The translations under genes and the position numbers were made by a program. A stretch of 64,000 nucleotides of DNA from Streptomyces fuscichromogenes (lineage in GTDB: Bacteria; Actinomycetota; Actinomycetes; Streptomycetales; Streptomycetaceae): positions 62,001-126,000 of the forward strand of contig NZ_BMML01000025.1 in the NCBI RefSeq assembly GCF_014645815.1, given 5' to 3'. The notes below the pieces were generated by a model that did not search any database, was not told the origin of the DNA, and saw nothing but the letters and a program-made list of their open reading frames with translations. Positions 8,816 through 17,140 of the stretch are shown in pieces (the stretch's first letter is position 1; every line of letters begins with the position of its first letter).

Positions 8816-9613
8816 TCAGCCGGAAGCCGGGGTGCCGGGAGCGGGGGCGTCGGCAGCCGGGGTGCCGTCGGGTGTGTCGGTGGAGTGCAGCAGCCGCAGG
8901 AACGCCTTGACGCCCGCGATGATCTCCTGGTTGTCGGTGAGACGGTTCACCGTGGACTCGAACTGCCTGCCGAGCGCCGCGATCCCGCGGTCCGCCTGCT
9001 CGGCCCGCTCGTACGTGCTCATGGCCAACGCGTCCACGGTCCGGCGCAGTTCGGCGAGGGCCCGGTACTGTTCCTCCGCCTTCTCCTCCAGGACCCGCGT
9101 TCCGGCCTCGGCACGGTTCAGCCGGGCGTGCAGCTCGACGACGTCGTCCCGCGGATACGTGACGTCCTTCAGAAGGGCGCCCAGGCGCCTGCGGAGCTGG
9201 CCGAAGTACGCGCCGGCCGGCCGGAAGAAGGTGCTCAGCAGGAAGAACGCGGCGAACCAGTACCCCGTGAACCCGCCCGTCGCCCAGGTCACCGCGACGA
9301 CGACCGCCGCCGTCAGGACGTGCCCCGCGACCGCCGCCCGGAGCATCGCGCGGGCGATACGCGCGGCCTCGGCGTCCCGGACCGCCGGGACCTGGATGCC
9401 CTTCTCCCGGCTGACCGCGATCTCGGCGAGCACCGCATGCGCGCGGAAGTACAGGTTCCAGGGCAGGGTGAGCAGGAGCAGCAGCCACAGCAGGCTCAGC
9501 ACCCCCGCCACCACGGCGAACACCACCGCGGGCGGTGCCCCCGCCACGTACACCAGGACCAGCGCGGCGGCCGCCGCCACGACGGCCGCCACCGCTCCCA
9601 GAAATCTGCCCAT
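8816..9613 (-). CDS. Membrane protein with C-terminal coiled coil, unknown function
   Basis: I do not recognise a named family. From the ATG at 9613 it has 265 residues: two membrane segments at about 5-26 and 30-52, two more at about 90-130, then a polar helix at about 145-235 with heptad-like leucine/alanine spacing that suggests a coiled coil, and a Pro/Ala/Gly tail. I chose 9613 because GGGGGAG lies about 7 bases upstream; the in-frame ATG at 9685 has no ribosome site. The P450 gene follows 166 bases downstream on the same strand. Confidence 0.65.
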   Translation of the reverse strand: MGRFLGAVAAVVAAAAALVLVYVAGAPPAVVFAVVAGVLSLLWLLLLLTLPWNLYFRAHAVLAEIAVSREKGIQVPAVRDAEAARIARAMLRAAVAGHVLTAAVVVAVTWATGGFTGYWFAAFFLLSTFFRPAGAYFGQLRRRLGALLKDVTYPRDDVVELHARLNRAEAGTRVLEEKAEEQYRALAELRRTVDALAMSTYERAEQADRGIAALGRQFESTVNRLTDNQEIIAGVKAFLRLLHSTDTPDGTPAADAPAPGTPASG

Positions 9614-9697
9614 GCCCCGTCTCCCCCCGGTCTGCGGCCGCACGCCGACACGGCCCATCGTCCCTGCCGCGGCGCGGGGCGGCATGAGTAGTCGTAC

Positions 9698-9830
9698 TCA
9701 GGGGACCGCGCGGCAGGCGGCCCCGGAAACGGTGGTCACGGCGGGCTGCTTGACGTCGACCGCTCTGTAGGTCGCCCCGGGGTTGTCGTGGCTGTCCGTG
9801 GTCACGGTCCTGAGGGTCGTGCAGGCGAAT
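9698..9830 (-). pseudogene. Short coding-like remnant, no start codon
   Basis: About 43 codons in one minus-strand frame, ending in a stop at 9698, show strong G/C third-position bias and a credible protein composition (for example DSHDNPGATYRAVDV). There is no start codon, and the 5' end overlaps the 3' end of the kinase gene in another frame. It may be the 3' remnant of a small secreted protein, cut when the kinase gene took its present position. It may also be chance. Confidence 0.25.
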
Positions 9831-10683
9831 GGCTGCGCCCGGTCCCGGTGTCGTCGTCGAGTGCGGCGCGGATCCGGCCGAGCCACTCCGCGCCCAGTCG
9901 GCGCCCGTCGGGGAGTTGGTCGTCCCGGTCCCAGCGCCATGTCGTGATCATCGCCAGCACGAGGATCCGGCATGCGCGCAGCAGGCCCTGATCGACACCC
10001 CGATAGTGCTCGCCGACCTCCTCGGGCGCATGGGCGAGGTCGAACTCGACGGGGCCACGGCAACACGTCTCGAAGTCGATGAACAGGAGCCCGTTCTCCG
10101 TGGTGAGCAGGTTGCCCGGGTGCGGTTCGCCGTGCAGCAGCTGCTCGGTGCCGCCGTACCGGCCGACAGTCCCGCCGAGGCTGAACAGCGTGTCGTCGAG
10201 CAGGTCCCGGTCCGTGTCGGAGAGCGCCGGAGTGCGGTCGCGGTCCGCCAGGAGCCGCCGGGCCTGCGCGACCCGGTCGGTGAAGTGCGGCGTCGGGACG
10301 TCGAGTTCGCGCATGCCGGCGTGCAGCCGTCTGAGGGAGTCGGCGTAACGGGCCGGTGGGATCTCCCGACGCGGAGTGATGGGTTCGTAGTAGGTCCACA
10401 GGGTGACCTCGAAGCCGTCCCGCTCATGGACGCGTGGCTCTGTCCGGGGCTCCGGAGCGGCCACCGGACACCCGGTCCCGGCGAGCCGCCGGGCGAGCTC
10501 GACCTCGAACCGTGCGACCTGATGCCCGGCCGGTGCCACCCGGGCCAGGACATCACAGGGCAGCAGACGCAGAGTCAGCTTGTTGGAGTCGTGCAGGACG
10601 ACCGCGTCGTCGACGGCCAGGCCGAGCGCCGAGGCGATCGACACGGCCGCCTCCACCGCACGCCGGACCTCCGGCACCTTCAT
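9802..10683 (-). CDS. APH-family phosphotransferase (aminoglycoside phosphotransferase-like)
   Basis: 293 residues with the kinase fold of the APH/choline kinase family. The catalytic loop reads HGEPHPGN and the metal-binding segment FIDFET. In characterised members the catalytic loop is HGDxxxxN, so the base aspartate is glutamate here, which may lower activity or mark a divergent subfamily. The family phosphorylates aminoglycosides, homoserine, macrolides and other hydroxyl compounds; nothing here fixes the substrate. It appears to be transcribed alone, with 147 bases between its start and the preceding FAH gene end. Confidence 0.8.
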   Translation of the reverse strand: MKVPEVRRAVEAAVSIASALGLAVDDAVVLHDSNKLTLRLLPCDVLARVAPAGHQVARFEVELARRLAGTGCPVAAPEPRTEPRVHERDGFEVTLWTYYEPITPRREIPPARYADSLRRLHAGMRELDVPTPHFTDRVAQARRLLADRDRTPALSDTDRDLLDDTLFSLGGTVGRYGGTEQLLHGEPHPGNLLTTENGLLFIDFETCCRGPVEFDLAHAPEEVGEHYRGVDQGLLRACRILVLAMITTWRWDRDDQLPDGRRLGAEWLGRIRAALDDDTGTGRSHSPARPSGP

Positions 10684-10830
10684 CGTCGCCCGCCCCTTCC
10701 CGCCTCGCCGGTGCGCTCCGGGACACCCCGTACCGTACCGTGGCGGAGATCCGCGGCCCGATGCCGATCCTCGCCGCGAAGGGCGCCACGATCAAGGAGC
10801 AGGCCGGCCGGTGCGCGGCGACCGGTTCGG

Positions 10831-11802
10831 TCAGGGCCGCTCCCGGGGGCGGCGGCGAGCCGGGGGAAGGGGGACGGGGACCGAGCCGGGCACCACCGTG
10901 TTGGAGACGGTTCCGATGCCCTCGACGGTGAGGGCGACCGTGTCGCCGGGCCGGAGCGGCGCCGGGTCCTGTTCGCCTCGTCGGCCCCACAGCTCGGCGA
11001 GACAGCCGCCGTTGCCGCAGGTTCCGGAACCGAGGACGTCGCCGGGCCGGACGACGGTACCGCGCGAGGCATGGGCGACCATCTCCTCGAAGGTCCAACT
11101 CATGTTGGACAACAGGTCCTTGCCGACCACCTCGCCGTTCACCGAGGCGGTGAGCGCGAGGCGCAGAAAGCCGTCGGCGTCACGGTGCTCCTCCAGCTCG
11201 TCGGCGGTGACGAGCCAGGGGCCCAGGGTGGTGGCGGTGTCCTTGCCCTTGCACGGGCCGAGGCCGACCCTCATCTCGGCGGACTGCAGGTCGCGGGCGG
11301 ACCAGTCGTTGAGGACGGTGTAGCCGACGATGTGGTCGCGGGCCTGCTCCGGAGTCAGGTCGCGCCCCTCCTGCCCGACCACGGCGGCGACTTCGAGCTC
11401 GAAGTCCAGGAGGCGCGAGCCCGGCGGCACGGGGATGTCGTCGTACGGGCCGTACACCGCATAGGGGTTGGTGAAGTAGAACGTCGGGGCCGCGTACCAC
11501 TGCTCCGGCACACCGGCGGCCCCGTCCACCGATCGCCGGACCCCCTCGACGTGTTCCTCGAAGGTGACGAAGTCCCGCACGGTGGGCGGCTGGAGCGGCG
11601 GCAGCAGGCGTACGTCGCGGACGTGGGGGCCGGCCGGGGCGCCGAGGGCGGCGGAGCCCGCGTCCAGCAGTCCGGGCAGGCCGCAGCCCCCGGCGAGCAG
11701 TCCGGTCAGCGAGCCGACACCGGGCAGGGGGTGCAGAGTGCCGTCCTCGTCGACGGCCGCCACCTGGCGCCGGTCGCGGTACTCGTACGTGGCGAAACGC
11801 AT
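10831..11802 (-). CDS. Fumarylacetoacetate hydrolase family protein (distal gene of operon)
   Basis: 323 residues with the FAH fold: FELEVAAVVG, the DWSARDLQ segment, and the C-terminal GDVLGSGTCGNGG loop. Acidic metal ligands sit in the FELEVA region. Family members cleave C-C bonds in ring-fission products (fumarylacetoacetate, fumarylpyruvate) or act as hydratases or decarboxylases of meta-cleavage products. It is the last gene of a six-gene ring-cleavage operon, 25 bases after the dioxygenase, with GGAGAGGG before the ATG. I infer that it acts after the extradiol dioxygenase. Confidence 0.85.
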   Translation of the reverse strand: MRFATYEYRDRRQVAAVDEDGTLHPLPGVGSLTGLLAGGCGLPGLLDAGSAALGAPAGPHVRDVRLLPPLQPPTVRDFVTFEEHVEGVRRSVDGAAGVPEQWYAAPTFYFTNPYAVYGPYDDIPVPPGSRLLDFELEVAAVVGQEGRDLTPEQARDHIVGYTVLNDWSARDLQSAEMRVGLGPCKGKDTATTLGPWLVTADELEEHRDADGFLRLALTASVNGEVVGKDLLSNMSWTFEEMVAHASRGTVVRPGDVLGSGTCGNGGCLAELWGRRGEQDPAPLRPGDTVALTVEGIGTVSNTVVPGSVPVPLPPARRRPRERP

Positions 11803-11827
11803 GGGGGAGTCCCTCTCCGGAGGCGGA

Positions 11828-12760
11828 TCAGACCGGCGGGGCGACGAAACAGCCGCGGTCGGGGTCGTTGAAGGACTCCTTGGCGACCAGTTCGTTCATC
11901 GGGTTGGCGGTGCCCCACTGGTCGGTGACCTCGGGCTGCGAGAAGTCGTAGACGTGCGGGTGCCAGGTGTCCTCGTCCAGCTGCTCCAGCTCCGTCGTGT
12001 ACTCGACGGTGTTGCCGTGCGGGTCCAGGAAGTAGGTGAAGGTGTTGTCGCCCGCCAGGTGCCGGCCCGGACCCCAGACCTTCTGGAAGCCCGCCCGCAT
12101 CACCCGGCCGGAGCCGCGCAGGTACTCGTCCAGGCCACGCATCTCGAAGGAGACGTGGTGCAGCGAGGTGTGCGGACCCTTGGCGATGGCCATCGAGTGG
12201 TGCTGGTTGCTGATCCGCATGAAGTGCATGACGTCGCCGACGTACGGCGAGCTGAGCGTGTCGGAGTGCCGGAAGCCGAGGTGGGTCTCGTACCAGGCGC
12301 GGGTCCGGTCCAGGTCGGGGGAGTTGAGGACGACGTGCGACAGCTTGACCGGGATCGACTCCTTCTCCTCGATCCTGCGGTGCCGGCGAACCGCCACGTC
12401 GGCCGAGACCTCGACGGTGCGGCCGTCCACGTCGAAGAAGCGGAAGCCGTGACCGCCGCCGGGCGTGTCCACCTTGCCCGGCTCGGAGAGCAACGTGACT
12501 CCACCGGCGAGGAGTTGCTCGGCCAGAATGTCGACGTCGGCGGCCGAGGCGGCGCCGTAGGAGACCAGGTCGAGGCGCTTCTCGTCCGCCTTGCGCAGCC
12601 GCACGACGTACTGCTCGGGGCTGCCCTCGGCGGTCAGGAAGGAGATCCCGGAGTCCTCGGCGACCTTGGTCAGGCCCCAGACGCCGGCGTAGAAGTCGAG
12701 TTGCCTGTCGTAGTCGGGCACGGCGAGGTCGACGTGCCGGAGGTGGGTGAGCAGGCGCAT
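11828..12760 (-). CDS. VOC-family extradiol (catechol 2,3-dioxygenase-like) dioxygenase
   Basis: 310 residues with two glyoxalase/VOC modules. The N-terminal module starts HLRHVDLAVPDYD and the C-terminal one LSHVVLNSPDLD. The likely Fe(II) ligands are the His of LSHVV, the His of LHHVSFEM and the Glu of NTVEYTTE, as in catechol 2,3-dioxygenases. The ATG is 4 bases after the amidohydrolase stop and GGAAGG lies upstream. It should open a catechol- or hydroquinone-type ring made by the flavin monooxygenase of the same operon. Confidence 0.87.
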   Translation of the reverse strand: MRLLTHLRHVDLAVPDYDRQLDFYAGVWGLTKVAEDSGISFLTAEGSPEQYVVRLRKADEKRLDLVSYGAASAADVDILAEQLLAGGVTLLSEPGKVDTPGGGHGFRFFDVDGRTVEVSADVAVRRHRRIEEKESIPVKLSHVVLNSPDLDRTRAWYETHLGFRHSDTLSSPYVGDVMHFMRISNQHHSMAIAKGPHTSLHHVSFEMRGLDEYLRGSGRVMRAGFQKVWGPGRHLAGDNTFTYFLDPHGNTVEYTTELEQLDEDTWHPHVYDFSQPEVTDQWGTANPMNELVAKESFNDPDRGCFVAPPV

Positions 12761-12764
12761 GAGG

Positions 12765-13775
12765 TCAGTCCTTCCGGAGGAGAGCGGCGGCGTTGCCGCC
12801 TCGTACGGCCTGGAGGTCGGGGCCGGACAGGCCGGCGGCGCGCAACGCGGCCAGCGGGTCGTCGGTGCCCATGTCGAAGGGGAAGTCGGAGCCGAGCAGC
12901 ACCCGGTCGGCGCCCGCGACGCGGATCAGCTCCCGCAGCACGCCGGGGTCGTGGACGAGGGAGTCGAAGTACAGCTGCCGTACATAGCTGCTGGGCCGCC
13001 GGGCGCAGCCGTGCGCGTCGGGGCGGGCCCGCCAGGCGTGGTCGGAGCGGCCGAGGTGGGTGGGGAGATAGCCGCCGCCGTGCGCCGCGATCAGCCTCAG
13101 GCCCGGATGGCGGTCCAGGACACCGGAGAAGACCAGGTGGGAGAGGGCGACGGCGTTCTCGGTGGGCTGGCCCACGGTGTTGGACAGGTACCACTGGTCC
13201 AGCCGCTCGTCGAGGGTGCAGCCGAACGGGTGCAGGAAGAGCAGGGCTCCCGTCTCCTGTGCCCGGGACCAGAGAGGCTCGTACGCCGGGTCCGACAGTT
13301 CGCGGCCGGGCGCGTGCGAGGAGATCTCCACGCCCCTGAGCCCCGACTCCAGCGCGTGGTCGAGCAACTCGGCAGCCAGGTCCGGCTGGTGGAGCGGGAC
13401 CAGGCCCAGACCGTGCAGCCGGTCGGGAGCCTTCGCACAGTGCGCGGCGGTGCCCTCGTTGGCCAACCGGCAGACCCTGGTCGCCAGTTGCGGATCCGTC
13501 CAGTAGTGGTAGTGCGACGGGGACGGGCTGACCAGCTGGATGTCCACGCCTTGCGCGTCCATGGCGGCCAGCCGTACGGCGACGTCGGTCAGTTCGGGGA
13601 TGCGCTTGCCGACCATCGGGCCGTTCACGGCCAGCGCCGCCGGGCCGTTGCGGCGGGCGTCGAGGGCGCGGGCCTCGGCGAGGCCGGGGTGACCGGCGAC
13701 CGCCTCCTCGACCTCCGGGAGCAGCAGATGGGCGTGGACGTCGATGGTCGGGGCGGCGGACCCGGTGCCGTTCAC
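12765..13775 (-). CDS. Amidohydrolase, ACMSD-like decarboxylase family
   Basis: 336 residues from a GTG at 13775 that overlaps the monooxygenase stop as GTGA; this coupling decides the start. Metal-site motifs of the amidohydrolase-2 family are present: DVHAH near the N-terminus, FLHPFG, AAHGGGYLP and GSDFPFD. Relatives decarboxylate or hydrolyse aromatic and ring-fission products (ACMSD, gamma-resorcylate decarboxylase, 5-carboxyvanillate decarboxylase). It lies between a ring hydroxylase and a ring-cleavage dioxygenase, so decarboxylation of an aromatic or semialdehyde intermediate is the most likely role. Confidence 0.87.
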   Translation of the reverse strand: MNGTGSAAPTIDVHAHLLLPEVEEAVAGHPGLAEARALDARRNGPAALAVNGPMVGKRIPELTDVAVRLAAMDAQGVDIQLVSPSPSHYHYWTDPQLATRVCRLANEGTAAHCAKAPDRLHGLGLVPLHQPDLAAELLDHALESGLRGVEISSHAPGRELSDPAYEPLWSRAQETGALLFLHPFGCTLDERLDQWYLSNTVGQPTENAVALSHLVFSGVLDRHPGLRLIAAHGGGYLPTHLGRSDHAWRARPDAHGCARRPSSYVRQLYFDSLVHDPGVLRELIRVAGADRVLLGSDFPFDMGTDDPLAALRAAGLSGPDLQAVRGGNAAALLRKD

Positions 13776-14935
13776 GGGCGCTCCCTGAGGAGGCTCATGG
13801 TGCGGCCGACCAGCCCGGCCATGTCGGCATCCCGCACCCCGTCCAGCTGCCAGCGGCCGATCTGCAGGGACGCCTCGACGACGGTGCGGACCCGGGGGAT
13901 GCGGCGGTCGTAGTAGGCCTGGAACAGTTCGTCGTCCCAGTCCCGTCCGGCGCTGAGCAGTTCGGCGAGGACGAGGGCGTCCTCCAGGGACATCGCCGCG
14001 CCCTGGGCCAGGGTGGGCGGGCAGCAGTGGGCGGCGTCGCCGACGAGCACGACCCGGCCGCGGTGCCAGGACCCCTCGACCAACAGATGGTGGAACCAGG
14101 TGTAGTTGACCTTCTTCGGGTCCGTGATGTGCTCCGTGATCTCCGGCCAGGCGCCGCCGTAGCCCTGCGCCAGACGGCGCATCTCGTCGGCGTACGCGGC
14201 GGGGTCGACGGACGCGCGGTCGCGGCACGCCTCGACGACGTAGGCGTAGAGGGTGTCCGCACCGGTGGGGCAGTAGCCCGCGATGAAGGCGGGGCCGCCG
14301 TAGGCGAGGTCGGTGCGGATCACGCTCGCCGGCCGCGGGGCCGCGACGCGCCAGATGGCCATGCCCGTGGGCTCCGGCCTGTCCGTGATCCCGATCGCGG
14401 CACGGGTGGCGGAGTTGAGTCCGTCGGCGGCGATCACCAGGTCGTAGCGGCCGGTCGTACCGTCGCTGAAGCGCACCGAGACACCGTCGGCGTCCTGGTC
14501 CAGGGAGTCGGCGGTGGTACCCAGACGCACACCGGCGCCGGAGGCCCGGACGGCGTCGATGAGGATCTGCTGCAACCGGGGCCGCTGCATGCCGAGGGTG
14601 GCAGGCAGGTCATCGCCGCCGGTCCGGAGATCCTCGGCGACGAACAGGACGGTGCCGTCCGGGGCCGTCACACCGAGCGAGCCGAAGGCGTGTCCGGAGG
14701 CCTCCAGCCGCTCCCAGACGCCCAGTTCGCGCAGGACGCGCAGGGCGTTGCCCTGGAGGGTGATGCCGGAGCCGGTGGTGGAGTTCCAGTCGGGTCGGGC
14801 CTCGATCAGGTCGACGGCGATCCCGGCGCGGCGCAGCAGGACGGTGACGGCGTTGCCGGCGGCGCCCCCGCCGACGACCAGGACGAGGGGGTTCACCCCA
14901 GCCGGAGACTGGGCAGGGGTGCGGCTGTCAGCCAT
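13772..14935 (-). CDS. FAD-dependent aromatic monooxygenase (salicylate hydroxylase-like)
   Basis: 387 residues of the class A flavin monooxygenase family. The N-terminal dinucleotide motif is VVGGGAAG, the DG motif is DLVIAADGLNS, and the GD motif is VVLVGDAAHCCPP. Such enzymes hydroxylate phenols and aromatic acids with NAD(P)H. A GGGAGG ribosome site precedes the ATG. A 150-base gap (14936-15085) separates it from the cyclase gene, so a second promoter is possible, but no motif stands out there. It is probably the ring-activating step of the operon. Confidence 0.9.
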   Translation of the reverse strand: MADSRTPAQSPAGVNPLVLVVGGGAAGNAVTVLLRRAGIAVDLIEARPDWNSTTGSGITLQGNALRVLRELGVWERLEASGHAFGSLGVTAPDGTVLFVAEDLRTGGDDLPATLGMQRPRLQQILIDAVRASGAGVRLGTTADSLDQDADGVSVRFSDGTTGRYDLVIAADGLNSATRAAIGITDRPEPTGMAIWRVAAPRPASVIRTDLAYGGPAFIAGYCPTGADTLYAYVVEACRDRASVDPAAYADEMRRLAQGYGGAWPEITEHITDPKKVNYTWFHHLLVEGSWHRGRVVLVGDAAHCCPPTLAQGAAMSLEDALVLAELLSAGRDWDDELFQAYYDRRIPRVRTVVEASLQIGRWQLDGVRDADMAGLVGRTMSLLRERP

Positions 14936-15085
14936 GTCGGGGATACCTCCCGGGTCGGGCCGCGCGACTTCGGGCGGCTGTGGTGCGGCCCGCCGCTGGG
15001 AGCGCGGGCCAGGAGCAGGGGCGTCGGTGCGGGCCGGATGGACGCCGAAGGCGGGTGCGAGGCCTGAACGGACGGTCGGCGCGGG

Positions 15086-16042
15086 CTACTTGACGGCGAT
15101 GGGGTTGACCGGGGAGCCGACGGCGCCGGTGATCGGGAGGGGAGCGGCGGTGAGCCAGAAGTCGTATCCGCCGTCGGCCGCGCAGTCGGCGGCGAGGGCG
15201 TCGAGGTCCCACATCTCACCGATGAGCAGGCCCATGTTCGGGATGGCGACCTGGTGCAGCGGCTGGAAGGCGTGCTCGAACTCGTTGGGCCGCACCTCGA
15301 AACCCCAGGTGTCGGTGGCGATCGCGGCGATCTCGGTGCGGTGCAGCCAGCCGGCCGTGGTGAAGGACAGGCCGGGCGAGTCACCGCCGGCGTAGTCGCC
15401 CCAGCCCGCACGCCGGGCCCGGGCCAGCCGGCCGGTGCGGACGAGGACGATGTCCCCGCGGCCGACGGCCACCCGGTGGGCCTCGGCGGTCGCCGTCAGG
15501 TGCTCCTCGGTGATGGCGAAGCCGTCGGGCAACTCCCCTTCGGTGCCGATCACTTCGCCCACGTCGAGCAGCACGCCGCGCCCCGCGACGTACGGCGCCA
15601 TGTGCTCGATGCCGGTGACGAGATCGCCGTCGGAGGTGACGACCCGCTCGGCCGCCCGTCCGTTCCAGGCCTTGCCGTGGTCGAAGATGTGCCCGAGCCC
15701 GTCCCACTGGGTGGAGCACTGCAACGGCATGGCGATCACGTCGTCGGCGCCGCCGATGCCGTGCGGGAAGCCCTGGTTGCCGAGAGCCGCGTCGGTACCG
15801 GTGTCCAGCATGGTGTGCACCGGGTTGGTACGCCGTCGCCAGCCCTTCTGCGGGCCGTTCATGTCGAAGCGCTGCGAGAGCGAGAAGCTGACGCCCCGGC
15901 GGACCAGTGCGGCCCCCTCGCGCCGCTTGGCCCCGTCCAGGAAGTTGAGGGTGCCGAGCACGTCGTCCTCGCCCCAACGCCCCCAGTTGGAGAACGCCTT
16001 GGCGGCCTCGGCGATCGCGCCCTCGGGATCCTGCCGGTTCAC
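15086..16042 (-). CDS. Cyclase-family metal hydrolase (kynurenine formamidase-like)
   Basis: 318 residues of the cyclase/KynB-like family, with the metal-site segment LGHIFDHGKA and GVLLDVG. Relatives hydrolyse N-formylkynurenine, isatin or cyclic amides and lactones. The GTG start overlaps the stop of the FAH gene as GTGA. In this operon it may open a lactone or amide in an aromatic degradation route; the substrate is unknown. Confidence 0.85.
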   Translation of the reverse strand: MNRQDPEGAIAEAAKAFSNWGRWGEDDVLGTLNFLDGAKRREGAALVRRGVSFSLSQRFDMNGPQKGWRRRTNPVHTMLDTGTDAALGNQGFPHGIGGADDVIAMPLQCSTQWDGLGHIFDHGKAWNGRAAERVVTSDGDLVTGIEHMAPYVAGRGVLLDVGEVIGTEGELPDGFAITEEHLTATAEAHRVAVGRGDIVLVRTGRLARARRAGWGDYAGGDSPGLSFTTAGWLHRTEIAAIATDTWGFEVRPNEFEHAFQPLHQVAIPNMGLLIGEMWDLDALAADCAADGGYDFWLTAAPLPITGAVGSPVNPIAVK

Positions 16043-17019
16043 GGCGTCTCCTTCACACAGCGGGTGCGCTGTACGCCCAGACCGGTGATGGTCCCCGCCA
16101 TGACGTCACCGTCCCGCAGCAGCCGTCCCCAGTGCATCCCGTTGCCCGCCGGGCTGCCGGTCAACAGCAGGTCGCCCGGCAGGAGCCGAGCGCTCGCGGA
16201 GGCGTACGACACCAGCCGGGCGACGTCGAAGAGCATGTCCTTGGTGGACTCGTCCTGCATGGTCTCGCCGTTGAGCGTGAGGGTGACCCGCAGGTCGCCG
16301 GGGTCCGCGATCGACCCGGCCGGGACGAGCCACGGGCCGAGCGGGGTGAAGCCGGGGGCGTTCTTGCTGCGCAGCCAGTCGGTGCCGATGGCCTTCATGT
16401 CCCGGCGGAAGACGCCGGCCCGGTCGGTGAGGTCGTTGGCGATCGTGTACCCGGCGACGTACGACAGGGCCTCCTCGACGGACACCCGGTACGCAGGCCT
16501 GCCGATCACCGCGGCCAACTCCAGTTCCCAGTCGGGCTGCCGGGCCCACGCTGGCAGGACGACATCGTCGTACGGGCCGGTGATCGCGCTGGGCAGCCCG
16601 ATGAACACGTAGGGCATGTCCTCGGCGGCCCGGCGGTCCATCATCGCGGCGGCCTCGGCACGCGCCTGCGCCACCGTGCGCGGGTCGTCGGGGGAGCGGT
16701 GGGCGACCTCCAGGTCGATCACGTGCTGCCGGTAGTTCGCGCCGGACTGGAAGACCTGGCGCGGCTCGACCGGGGCGTGCACCCGCAGGCCGTCGAGGGG
16801 CTGCCAGGCGAGGCCGTCGTCGGCCGCGAGGGCGTGCAGGACGGGGAGGGTCTCCTCCCAGCGCTCCAGCACGTCGCGCACCCCGGACGGCGCCCAGTCC
16901 AGGGCGCTGCCCAGGTCGAGGACGCGCTCCCGCGCCAGGAGACCGGGGAACGGATCCCCGTCCGGAGCGGAGAACGTGCCGAGCGCGAACGGGCCGACAG
17001 GTTGCGCGAGTGTTGCCAT
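16039..17019 (-). CDS. Fumarylacetoacetate hydrolase family protein (first gene of operon)
   Basis: 326 residues from the ATG at 17019, which has AAGGAC upstream; the frame is open further upstream but enters the promoter. FAH features are WELELAAVIGR, AGYTIANDLTDR and the C-terminal GDLLLTGSPAGN loop. It differs enough from the FAH at 10831 to have its own substrate. It is the first gene of the minus-strand operon and divergent from the LysR gene, so it should be the main regulated promoter. Confidence 0.86.
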   Translation of the reverse strand: MATLAQPVGPFALGTFSAPDGDPFPGLLARERVLDLGSALDWAPSGVRDVLERWEETLPVLHALAADDGLAWQPLDGLRVHAPVEPRQVFQSGANYRQHVIDLEVAHRSPDDPRTVAQARAEAAAMMDRRAAEDMPYVFIGLPSAITGPYDDVVLPAWARQPDWELELAAVIGRPAYRVSVEEALSYVAGYTIANDLTDRAGVFRRDMKAIGTDWLRSKNAPGFTPLGPWLVPAGSIADPGDLRVTLTLNGETMQDESTKDMLFDVARLVSYASASARLLPGDLLLTGSPAGNGMHWGRLLRDGDVMAGTITGLGVQRTRCVKETP

Positions 17020-17054
17020 CAGATGTCCTTCTGCTGGGATGCGGTCTACTCTGG

Positions 17055-17074
17055 CCGTGATCCACGAATCACGG
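17055..17074. promoter_or_regulatory. Perfect inverted repeat, candidate LysR site
   Basis: A 20-base perfect palindrome, CCGTGAT-N6-ATCACGG, lies in the 121-base gap between the divergent FAH and LysR genes, 36 bases from the FAH start. LysR-type regulators bind imperfect dyads of this spacing. It is directly visible; the binding protein is inferred. Confidence 0.65.
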
Positions 17075-17084
17075 AAATCAATCC

Positions 17085-17114
17085 TGTGGATGTGCCCGAT
17101 CCATGGTGTGGATG
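17085..17114. promoter_or_regulatory. Paired TGTGGATG repeats with palindromic core, second LysR-type site
   Basis: TGTGGATG occurs at 17085-17092 and 17107-17114, 22 bases apart, about two helical turns. The right copy is part of an inverted repeat ATCCA-N5-TGGAT (17099-17113). The 16-base stretch 17099-17114 is identical, in reverse complement, to the operator-like palindrome upstream of the MFS gene (19508-19523). Confidence 0.65.
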
Positions 17115-17140
17115 GCACCTGCTCGCATAGGCGGTCCCTG

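Noticed and set aside
9829..11871. Long plus-strand open frame across the kinase and FAH genes
   Set aside because: Antisense shadow; both minus-strand genes have clear family motifs and codon bias.
13776..14228. N-terminal extension of the ACMSD-like amidohydrolase
   Set aside because: It would lie wholly inside the monooxygenase gene in another frame; the GTGA overlap at 13775 gives a normal start.
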